From contig JBGPIK010000473.1 of NCBI GenBank assembly GCA_041484845.1, positions 1-5,044 on the forward strand: a stretch of DNA of 5,044 nucleotides, written 5' to 3'. Position 1 is the stretch's first letter. Each line of letters opens with the position of its first letter. Shown piece after piece: positions 1-5,044 of the stretch. A program made the position numbers and the translations under genes. Source of the DNA: JBGPIK01 sp041484845. Lineage in GTDB: Bacteria > Desulfobacterota > Binatia > UBA9968. A model generated the notes under the pieces. It was not told the DNA's origin and did no database searches. It saw nothing but the letters and a program-made list of their open reading frames with translations.

Positions 1-114
1 AACTGAATCGTTCGCGCGGCGTTAACTCGCTGCCGAATGATAGTGGACGGTTCCCCTGCGTCCTTGCTGGCGAGATCCTGATAGCGAAGCGCTGGAACTT
101 CAAGTTGAATATCG
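1..114. repeat. Direct repeat, left copy (yifB internal segment)
   Basis: This segment matches 4931-5044 in the same orientation without gaps, with 112 of 114 bases identical. The differences are T57 versus G4987 and T99 versus C5029. Read as yifB codons on the minus strand these are GCA/GCC (Ala) and GAA/GAG (Glu), so both are synonymous. Both copies reach the window edge, so the true repeat is probably longer. Confidence 0.97.
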
Positions 115-233
115 ATGCGATCAAGCAGAGGACCGGAAACTCTCGATCGATAACGTTGGATCTGCAATGGAGTGCAGTTGCACTCTTTCTGTGAGTCGGT
201 TAGGAAGCCGCACAAACAGGGATGCGTTGCCAT
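1..233 (-). pseudogene. yifB: Truncated YifB/ComM-family AAA+ ATPase, C-terminal fragment (left copy)
   Basis: Reading the minus strand from about 233 down to 1 gives 77 uninterrupted codons. They contain the family cysteine cluster HPCLCG...KECNC, then QIQRYRSRVSGPLLDRID, then DIQLEVPALRYQDLAS and QRVNAARTIQ. These are hallmarks of the region between the AAA+ core and the C-terminal domain of YifB/ComM (Mg-chelatase-like proteins, normally about 500 residues). Upstream of the motif ATHPC the family similarity stops: the next residues do not match the expected FMLVA-type strand, and a TGA stop occurs at 251-249. The Walker A and B region is therefore missing from this copy. The reading frame is otherwise intact and leaves the window on the left, so whether its C-terminus follows is unknown. 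It is almost identical to the right copy over 114 bases. I infer a displaced, non-functional gene end produced by recombination. Confidence 0.85.
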
Positions 234-673
234 TCTGTCATCGGGTCCTCACAGCTACAAAACTCAAATCTCCAGAATACCCCAAAGAACTCAAGACCTT
301 AGGCGATCATATTCGCAAACGAAGACTCGACCTTGGACTGTTCCAAAGGCAGGTTGCGGAGCAGATTGGAGTCACGGAGAGCACCATTTTGAACTGGGAA
401 AGCAATGCAACCCGACCGCCGGTACGCTACATTCGCTGTATTATCCGTTTCCTCGGATACGAGCCGTTTCCAGAGCCGATTTCAGTTTCAGAGAAGCTGG
501 TATTGGAGCGGCGGCTTTTGGGTCTGACTCAAAAGGCCATGGCCAAACGGCTCGGGGTTGATCCGACAACGCTCGCAAGATGGGAGAGAGGGAAGGGATG
601 GCAAAGGAAAAAATCTATTGCTGCTATTGAAGCGTTCCTTACTCTCTCGGCCTCGGTTAAGTCAAAAAGTTGA
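167..673 (+). CDS. Tandem helix-turn-helix (XRE-like) DNA-binding protein, 168 aa
   Basis: The protein has two consecutive HTH_3/XRE-type domains. Domain 1 is about residues 45-98, with IRKRRLDLGLFQRQVAEQ as helices 1-2 and VTESTILNWES as the recognition region. Domain 2 is about residues 106-158, with ERRLLGLTQKAMAKRLGV and PTTLARWERGKG. A short basic tail ends in SVKSKS. Small cytosolic proteins with this KSPxYPKELKTLGDHIRKRRLDL opening are, from memory, common in environmental bacterial genomes, and their targets are not known to me. Family-like sequence begins only around residue 29. Residues 1 to about 22 are translated from the antisense of the yifB fragment. The ATG at 167 has no convincing ribosome site. 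In-frame alternatives are GTG 191 and TTG 227, and the original start may have been lost at the junction. The gene is followed by a terminator-like hairpin and is transcribed toward the kinase gene, 395 bases away, so co-transcription is doubtful. The coding assignment is secure; the start and function are not. Confidence 0.8.
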   Translation: MECSCTLSVSRLGSRTNRDALPFCHRVLTATKLKSPEYPKELKTLGDHIRKRRLDLGLFQRQVAEQIGVTESTILNWESNATRPPVRYIRCIIRFLGYEPFPEPISVSEKLVLERRLLGLTQKAMAKRLGVDPTTLARWERGKGWQRKKSIAAIEAFLTLSASVKSKS

Positions 674-757
674 GCACTAATACAAAAAAATTGAAGCTCT
701 CCAGGGCTGGACAGAAAATATGCGCTGCAAGCGAACCGCCGGGCCTTCCGAGCCCCC

Positions 758-775
758 GAAGCGATGTCGCTTTTT
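758..775 (+). terminator. Candidate rho-independent terminator after the HTH gene
   Basis: The arms GAAGCG and CGCTTT (the outer pair is a G-T wobble) enclose an ATGT tetraloop, and the 3' arm merges into a run of five T at 771-775. A second small stem, GGGC (741-744) with GCCC (752-755), lies just upstream. The stem is short but GC-containing and the T run is correctly placed for plus-strand transcription from the HTH gene, 85 bases after its stop. Confidence 0.5.
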
Positions 776-821
776 GTCTCTTGTTGCTAATCCCTGTCAG
801 CATGCGCAAACGCACCTCGTC

Positions 822-841
822 GCACAATCTTAAGGTTGTGC
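822..841. promoter_or_regulatory. 20-base near-perfect palindrome, possible operator
   Basis: GCACAATCTTAAGGTTGTGC is self-complementary except for one opposed pair (T828 against G835). Its centre is CTTAAG and its outer arms are GCACAA and TTGTGC. It is followed at once by AT-rich TTTAATATAAAT, which offers a possible -10 (TAATAT, 844-849), though no -35 fits upstream. It could be a dimeric repressor site over a promoter. A plain hairpin is also possible, but there is no proper T tract. The regulator is unknown; the neighbouring HTH protein is a candidate only by proximity. Confidence 0.45.
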
Positions 842-950
842 TTTAATATAAATGGGTTGCACGGATTCTTTTTTGTGGCGCGTCCCTTGCTTCTCCTTAA
901 CGAGTTATAGAAGTTACTCTGCCGTTTGGCGACGACCCGAAGACTGCAGG

Positions 951-1050
951 GATGCTGAAGGTTTGAAGAGTAGAGCATCAGGCCTCAAGAAAATGCCCGC
1001 CGTAAGCATCGGGTGGCGATGGCGGAGTCCCGAAGGTAAACCGAGAGACT
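951..1050 (+). promoter_or_regulatory. Possibly structured 5' leader of the kinase mRNA
   Basis: GATGCT (951-956) can pair with AGCATC at either 974-979 or 1005-1010, so the two pairings exclude each other. CCGCC (997-1001) can pair with GGCGG (1021-1025), competing with CCCG (996-999) pairing to CGGG (1010-1013). AGTC (1026-1029) can pair with GACT (1047-1050) just before the ribosome site. I do not recognise a known riboswitch core here. Alternatives of this kind can arise by chance in 100 bases, so this is a low-confidence call. Confidence 0.22.
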
Positions 1051-1055
1051 AGATC

Positions 1056-1060
1056 AAGGG
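1056..1060 (+). promoter_or_regulatory. Ribosome binding site of the sensor kinase gene
   Basis: AAGGG lies 8 bases upstream of the ATG at 1069, in AT-rich surroundings. It supports this start, because the ATG is directly followed by a short basic segment and the first membrane helix. Confidence 0.7.
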
Positions 1061-1068
1061 TTAATAAA

Positions 1069-4000
1069 ATGCGCACCAAATATCACTTCAGTCTTCGCGC
1101 TCGCCTGATCCAGCTTGTCCTTCTAGCTATTCTTCCAGCCGTGGGGTTGATCCTCTACACCGCCGCTGAAGAGCGGCACCGGGCCAGCCGTGATGCCACG
1201 AGCGAGGCACTGCGATTAGCTCGGGTCGTTTCCATCAGTCACCAGCGGCTGATCGACAGTACGCGTCAACTGCTTGTCGTTTTATCGCGACTTCCCGAAG
1301 TGCGTAGGCACGAGCCGCGAGTCTGCAGCTCCCTATTTTCTGAACTGCTGAAAGGATACCCGCCTTATTCTAACTTGGGGGCTACGAACCTGAAAGGAGA
1401 TATCTTTTGCAGCGCCGTGCCGCTCAGTAAGCCGGTCAACATAGCTGACCGGAGTTATTTCCGGCAGACTCTACAACAGAGAGATTTCGCAGTCGGTGAA
1501 TATCAAATTGGCCGTATCATCGGCAGAGCCGGTTTGAATTTTGCCTATCCCGTATTTGACAAATTGGGTGCCCTCGACGGGGTAGTCTTCGCCGCGTTGG
1601 ATCTAACCTGGCTCAATCAAATCGTTGCCGCAGCCCATTTACCCCGACACTATACAATCACCGTGTGGGACCATAAAGGGACGATCCTGGCCCGTTATCC
1701 CGACTCGGCGAGATGGGTGGGGAAATCGGTACCGAATGTCAATGTCGTTAAAACCGTTTTGGCTAAGGGAGAGGGGGTCACTGAAGCTGTTGGATTGGAC
1801 GGTAAAAGGCGCCTTTATGGATTCACGTGGCTCGCCGAGTTGCCCCAAGGTGGACGGATTCATCTCACGGTCGGGATTCCTGCCGAAGTGGCATTCGCTG
1901 ATGCCAATAGAGTTCTGATTCGCAACTTGGTTGCGGTGATCTTGGTCAGCCTATTGGCGCTCATGGCGGCTTGGTTTGGAGGCGATGTTTTTGTCTTACG
2001 CAAACTAAAAGTCTTGATCGGTGTTGCCGAAAGGCTAAGCGCGGGCGACCTGAGCGCGCGCACGGGGCTGCCTCACGAACAAACTGAGATCGGTCGACTT
2101 ACATCTTCTGTGGATAAAATGGCCCAAAACCTAGAAGCGCGGCGGGCCGAAGCCCGCAGCTCCAAGGAGCAGATTCAAAAAAACCTTGAGCGTTTGAGGG
2201 CGCTGCACGATATCGACTTGGCGATTACCTCGACTCTGGACCGGCTTCCCATGCTGAATCTCCTATTAGAAAAGATCGATATCGCTCTACCGAACGCTGT
2301 TACCACCATCAGGCTAGTCAATAAAGAGACCGGCGAATTGGAGCCCGTCGCCTGTCGCAATATCGACGGGGATGCCTGGCGCGCAGAGAGTCACAGAGAC
2401 GTTCATGGCCTCACCAAGATCGTATTGGAAAATAAGACCGCAATAACGATCGCGAGCCTTCAAACAGATCCGCGAAGCATGAACGATCGTTTCGTGCGCC
2501 GATTCGGTTTGGTCTCCTATCTTGGGATACCACTTATTGCCAAGACGGTAGTCGTGGGCGTCATTTCCTTTTACACAAGAGGGGAGCACTCCTTCAATGA
2601 CGAGGAAATAGAGTTTCTAACCACGCTTGCGGGGCAGTCTGCCATCGCCATTCATAAGGTCCAACTTTATGAAGAAACCAAGCAAAGGGCCGACGAGCTT
2701 TCCGCGTTGCACGCTTTGACTGCCGCCGCTACCCAGTCGTTAGATCTGAATGTCGTACTCAAAGAGGCTATCAAGAAAATCACAGAAATCTTTCATTTCG
2801 ACGCAACACGGATTTTTCTATTTAACGCCGGGATGGATGAATTGGAGGTAAAGGCGGCTTTTGAGGTTAAGCCGGAATTCTGGACCCAAGTGAGGATCTC
2901 TCAACGCGGACAGGGAATTGTGGGCACGGTCGCGGAGACAGGAGAGTCGTTAATCTTTGAAGATATTCGCCACGACCCCCGATATCGAGAACTAAGCCAA
3001 AGCAAGACCTCGGAAAAGGCCGGAGCGTTCTTCGTCGCGGCGTTTCCGATCAAAACGAAGGCCAAAAACTGGGGAGCCCTGGTTTGTATAGGAGAAAAAC
3101 CTCGCAAGCTCAACAAGGAGGAAGTTAAGTTACTCACGTCCATGACAAATCAGATCGCCATCGCCGTTGAGAATGCGATGCTCTATCAACAAACCGTAAC
3201 AAACGCTAAAGAGCTTTCCGCCCTTTATTCGGTTGCGGGCATCGCCAGTGAGTCTCTGGACATCCACGTTATCTTACGCAAGACCATGCACAAAGTTTTG
3301 GAAATTTTTGGCTTCGACGCGTCTCGCATCTACCTCCGCGAAGGCGACGGAACGGAACTGCGCCTCGTAGCCCATGAGGGGTTTTCCGAGGGTGCCGCTC
3401 CGCCAAGTAACTACCAAATTGGCGAAGGGCTTGTGGGAACATCTGTAAAAAACGGAGAAACCATCATTTTTGATGACATGCAGAGCGATCCCAGATTTGC
3501 TCGGGCATCTCAAAAGAAGGTCATGCTCAAGGCGGGCTTTCGTGGGTCGTTTTTCATTCCAATAAAGGTCAGAGGAGAATGTCTGGGGGTAATGAACTTC
3601 CTCAGCAGAGAGCCGCACCATTTTCCCGAGAGTGAGGCTCACTTGATAAACTCGATTGCTTACCATCTCGCTATTGCTGTAGGGAATGCGAACCTGTTTT
3701 CAGAGGTTAAACAGAAAACCGTCGAGCTGGAAAAAGCAAACAAAGGGAAAGACGAGTTTCTTAGTATCATATCACATGAGCTGAGAACACCTTTGAACAT
3801 TATTATAGGCTACACGACGATGGTCAAGGATGGAGCCTTCGGCGAGATTAGGCCGAAGCAAGAAGCAGCCCTCGCGACGGTAGCCAAGCAGTCAGGGCAT
3901 TTGTTAAACATGGTTGACGGCCTATTGCGAGTGACGATCATTAAAGCTGGGCAGACAAAACTAGAGAGCGAAGAGTTTAATCTTGTTGATTTTCTAGATG

Positions 4001-4431
4001 AGCTAAAGTCTTCCTACGAAATTCCTTTAAGTAAAGAAATCAGAGTCAATTGGAACTATCCTCTAAACTTGCCCGTTGTGACATCGGATAGTGAAAAGCT
4101 CAGGCATATTCTCCAGAATCTCATTAACAATGCGGTCAAGTTTACGGAGAAAGGCCTAGTGACTATTTCGGCAAGACTTTGCTCGGGTTCAAATGTTTTA
4201 GAGTGTCAGGTGTCCGACACAGGAATAGGAATTCCAAAGGAAAAGCTGCCTTTTGTTTTTGAAATGTTCCGGCAGGTAGACAGCTCACAGACAAGGACGT
4301 ACGGAGGGCTGGGACTCGGGCTTTACATCGTAAAGAAGTATACCGAACATTTGGATGGCAACATTGAAGTTGAAAGCGAGGTAGGAAAGGGATCGGTTTT
4401 TACGCTCAGGGTACCGTTAAAAATCTCTTAG
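1069..4431 (+). CDS. Membrane sensor histidine kinase: Cache - HAMP - GAF x3 - HisKA - HATPase_c
   Basis: This 1120-residue inner-membrane kinase should autophosphorylate on His and pass phosphate to a response regulator. A basic N-terminus leads into TM1 (about 13-33). Next is a double-Cache-like extracytoplasmic sensor (about 34-284; DRSYFRQ, FAYPVFD and a C-terminal LTVGIP strand), then TM2 (287-309) and HAMP (about 308-362). Three GAF domains follow (about 380-540, 548-712, 720-880), each preceded by a short helical ELSAL/RLRAL linker. The transmitter has the H-box SHELRTP with phospho-acceptor His903, the N-box NLINNAVKF (Asn1017-Asn1021), G1 DTGIGIP (Asp1050), the F-box FEMFRQ (1064-1069) and G2 GGLGLGL (1079-1085). 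All catalytic motifs look intact. There is no receiver domain and no response-regulator gene in view, so it is an orphan within this window. GAF ligand and Cache signal are unknown; Cache domains usually bind small organic molecules. The start is supported by AAGGG and by TM1 placement. It converges on yifB downstream. Confidence 0.95.
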   Translation: MRTKYHFSLRARLIQLVLLAILPAVGLILYTAAEERHRASRDATSEALRLARVVSISHQRLIDSTRQLLVVLSRLPEVRRHEPRVCSSLFSELLKGYPPYSNLGATNLKGDIFCSAVPLSKPVNIADRSYFRQTLQQRDFAVGEYQIGRIIGRAGLNFAYPVFDKLGALDGVVFAALDLTWLNQIVAAAHLPRHYTITVWDHKGTILARYPDSARWVGKSVPNVNVVKTVLAKGEGVTEAVGLDGKRRLYGFTWLAELPQGGRIHLTVGIPAEVAFADANRVLIRNLVAVILVSLLALMAAWFGGDVFVLRKLKVLIGVAERLSAGDLSARTGLPHEQTEIGRLTSSVDKMAQNLEARRAEARSSKEQIQKNLERLRALHDIDLAITSTLDRLPMLNLLLEKIDIALPNAVTTIRLVNKETGELEPVACRNIDGDAWRAESHRDVHGLTKIVLENKTAITIASLQTDPRSMNDRFVRRFGLVSYLGIPLIAKTVVVGVISFYTRGEHSFNDEEIEFLTTLAGQSAIAIHKVQLYEETKQRADELSALHALTAAATQSLDLNVVLKEAIKKITEIFHFDATRIFLFNAGMDELEVKAAFEVKPEFWTQVRISQRGQGIVGTVAETGESLIFEDIRHDPRYRELSQSKTSEKAGAFFVAAFPIKTKAKNWGALVCIGEKPRKLNKEEVKLLTSMTNQIAIAVENAMLYQQTVTNAKELSALYSVAGIASESLDIHVILRKTMHKVLEIFGFDASRIYLREGDGTELRLVAHEGFSEGAAPPSNYQIGEGLVGTSVKNGETIIFDDMQSDPRFARASQKKVMLKAGFRGSFFIPIKVRGECLGVMNFLSREPHHFPESEAHLINSIAYHLAIAVGNANLFSEVKQKTVELEKANKGKDEFLSIISHELRTPLNIIIGYTTMVKDGAFGEIRPKQEAALATVAKQSGHLLNMVDGLLRVTIIKAGQTKLESEEFNLVDFLDELKSSYEIPLSKEIRVNWNYPLNLPVVTSDSEKLRHILQNLINNAVKFTEKGLVTISARLCSGSNVLECQVSDTGIGIPKEKLPFVFEMFRQVDSSQTRTYGGLGLGLYIVKKYTEHLDGNIEVESEVGKGSVFTLRVPLKIS

Positions 4432-4464
4432 ACTTGCCATCCGCGATAGCAATTTAACGTCGTC

Positions 4465-4491
4465 GTTACAGAGGCAGGTTGAGGAGCAGAT
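4465..4491 (+). repeat. Relic of the upstream HTH gene (27-base in-frame match)
   Basis: The segment matches 340-366 inside the HTH gene at 24 of 27 bases without gaps (differences at 4468, 4471 and 4482). In the matching codon phase it reads LQRQVEEQI against FQRQVAEQI of HTH domain 1. The frame containing it is open from 4421 to 4651 but has no ATG. Further along it reads LGSDTTVLTIFLKGKG, which loosely resembles LGVDPTTLARWERGKG of HTH domain 2 (8 of 16 identical). A decayed second HTH copy is the simplest reading. The first match is hard to explain by chance; the second is weak. Confidence 0.5.
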
Positions 4492-4492
4492 C

Positions 4493-4527
4493 GTCAGGCC
4501 ACTGGGGTCAGACACGACTGTCCTGAC
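4493..4527. repeat. Inverted repeat in the convergent intergenic region
   Basis: GTCAGG (4493-4498) is complementary to CCTGAC (4522-4527). An inner GTCAG (4507-4511) can pair with the same CTGAC (4523-4527), so one right arm has two possible left partners. The inner part contains GGGGTCAGACACGA, a string that reminds me of repeats around REP-associated transposases in environmental genomes; this is recollection, not evidence. It could be a terminator stem without a T tract or part of a mobile repeat. Confidence 0.35.
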
Positions 4528-4573
4528 AATCTTTCTAAAAGGGAAGGGACCGCGAGCAATTTCCCATCTCGAG

Positions 4574-4592
4574 AAAACTAAAAACAGTTTTT
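4574..4592. terminator. Weak AT-rich hairpin, possible bidirectional terminator
   Basis: AAAACT (4574-4579) and AGTTTT (4586-4591) are complementary across a six-base loop, ending in TTTTTAT. It lies between two convergent genes, where a shared terminator is expected. The stem is almost all A-T and therefore weak. Confidence 0.35.
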
Positions 4593-4674
4593 ATATCCAT
4601 CCCGGTTCCGGAGAAGACTGGGGGGTGAATTTTGGCGTAACAAGAAGGTAGTGGATCTTACAATTGCAGATATA

Positions 4675-5044
4675 TCACGTTCTCCGGTCCAAACTCCGAT
4701 ACTGAATCGCTTCGGCGATATGGGCTGCTTCAATATGTTCTGATCCGGCGAGGTCGGCGATGGTTCGCGCGACTTTGAGCACGCGGCTGTAAGCTCTGGC
4801 GCTCAAGCCCAGTTTGTTGATCGCCATCTCAAGCAACTTCTCCGCATCATCGTTCACTGAGCAGTGGCGTTTGATTTCTCTTGCGCCCATTTGCGCGTTC
4901 GCGTGTATTTTCGTCTTCTCAAAACGTTTCAACTGAATCGTTCGCGCGGCGTTAACTCGCTGCCGAATGATAGTGGACGGTTCCCCGGCGTCCTTGCTGG
5001 CGAGATCCTGATAGCGAAGCGCTGGAACCTCAAGTTGAATATCG
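4675..5044 (-). CDS. yifB: YifB/ComM-family AAA+ ATPase, C-terminal part (right copy, 5' end beyond window)
   Basis: The TGA stop is at 4677-4675, and 122 whole codons are visible before the frame leaves the window at the right. From the edge inward it reads DIQLEVPALRYQDLAS, EPSTIIRQRVNAARTIQ, a basic KRFEKTKIHANAQM segment, then the Mg-chelatase C-terminal helical domain with LSARAYSRVLKVARTIADL, EHIEAAHIAEAIQYRSLDR. This matches the conserved end of YifB/ComM, whose Haemophilus and Vibrio members act as hexameric branch-migration ATPases in natural transformation. It acts in the cytoplasm on DNA. The frame is clean, so this copy may be the intact functional one, but the ATPase core lies outside the window. 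A TTG at 4932-4930 is an internal Leu codon, not a start. The left edge of the window repeats part of this gene. Confidence 0.93.
   Translation of the reverse strand, partial: DIQLEVPALRYQDLASKDAGEPSTIIRQRVNAARTIQLKRFEKTKIHANAQMGAREIKRHCSVNDDAEKLLEMAINKLGLSARAYSRVLKVARTIADLAGSEHIEAAHIAEAIQYRSLDRRT
4931..5044. repeat. Direct repeat, right copy (yifB internal segment)
   Basis: This is the partner of 1-114, with 112 of 114 bases identical in the same orientation. Here it is embedded in an uninterrupted yifB frame. The distance from copy to copy is 4930 bases. Confidence 0.97.

Larger units (their letters stand above)
674..1068. other. Non-coding interval between HTH gene and kinase gene
   Basis: I see no convincing gene in these 395 bases. 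Short open frames exist on both strands, but they lack ribosome sites and recognisable domains. The interval holds a terminator-like hairpin near 758-775, a small TGCG-CAAA-CGCA hairpin at 803-814, a 20-base palindrome at 822-841 followed by an AT-rich TAATAT/TATAAA stretch (844-852), and a stretch near 951-1050 with competing pairing possibilities. Its length fits a promoter plus an untranslated leader for the kinase. No good -35 element at proper spacing is visible, so the promoter is unassigned. Confidence 0.6.

Noticed and set aside
171..184. AGTGCA-GT-TGCACT perfect inverted repeat
   Set aside because: It lies within the yifB coding sequence for the Cys-rich KECNCT motif. The two-base loop is too small for an RNA hairpin as drawn, so protein coding explains it.
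172..561. 129-codon frame overlapping the HTH gene
   Set aside because: It is a shadow of the HTH coding frame; the HTH motifs are clear in the other frame.
787..978. 63-codon open frame on the minus strand
   Set aside because: No domain and no start signal. It overlaps the palindrome and looks like chance.
852..1052. 66-codon open frame on the plus strand in the kinase leader
   Set aside because: There is no ribosome site before its ATG, no recognisable domain, Trp/Arg/Cys-rich composition typical of chance frames, and it spans the possible leader structures.
951..1060. Known riboswitch upstream of the kinase (c-di-GMP, fluoride, cobalamin, glycine)
   Set aside because: I compared the remembered core motifs; the conserved strings are absent or only partly matched, for example GGCGATGG alone.
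3274..3666. 130-codon minus-strand frame antisense to GAF3
   Set aside because: It is a shadow of the kinase gene with no recognisable domain.
1..5044. Plain transposon insertion into yifB with target-site duplication
   Set aside because: The duplicated segment is at least 114 bases of coding sequence, both sides carry the same part of the gene, and no transposase or terminal inverted repeats are visible.

Overview
The window looks like a piece of an uncultivated environmental bacterium. Base composition is moderate (roughly half G+C by eye). The gene content (YifB/ComM-type ATPase, a large multi-GAF sensor kinase, a tandem-HTH XRE-like regulator) is of the kind seen in soil and subsurface Gram-negative lineages such as deltaproteobacteria-like, NC10/Rokubacteria-like or Nitrospirae-like groups. 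That taxonomic guess is low-confidence inference; no rRNA or other marker gene is present.

Layout, left to right. Bases 1-233 (minus) are a broken 3' portion of a yifB/comM gene that runs off the left edge and is cut at its upstream side near 231-250. Bases 167-673 (plus) encode a small protein with two helix-turn-helix domains; its only ATG lies inside the antisense of the yifB fragment. Bases 674-1068 are a 395-base non-coding leader holding a compact terminator-like hairpin, a 20-base near-perfect palindrome and a possibly structured segment. Bases 1069-4431 (plus) encode a 1120-residue membrane sensor histidine kinase: TM - Cache-like sensor - TM - HAMP - three GAF domains - HisKA - HATPase_c. 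Bases 4432-4674 are a convergent intergenic region that contains a 27-base in-frame relic of the upstream HTH gene and two small inverted repeats. Bases 4675-5044 (minus) are the intact 3' end of a second yifB/comM copy that continues beyond the right edge.

The striking feature is architectural. The first 114 bases and the last 114 bases are the same yifB segment, with only two differences, both synonymous third-position changes. The HTH gene and the kinase therefore sit between two directly repeated yifB 3' segments, the left one truncated and the right one intact as far as seen. This is what single-crossover (Campbell-type) integration of a circle carrying a yifB fragment, or a tandem duplication of about 4.93 kb, would leave behind. 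A mixed-strain assembly artefact is also possible. No integrase or transposase gene is visible.

Functional links between the genes are weak. The kinase has no response regulator or receiver domain in the window. The HTH protein could regulate locally, but only its position supports that. YifB/ComM belongs to an AAA+ family linked to DNA branch migration in natural transformation and is probably the recombination target, not a partner of the kinase.
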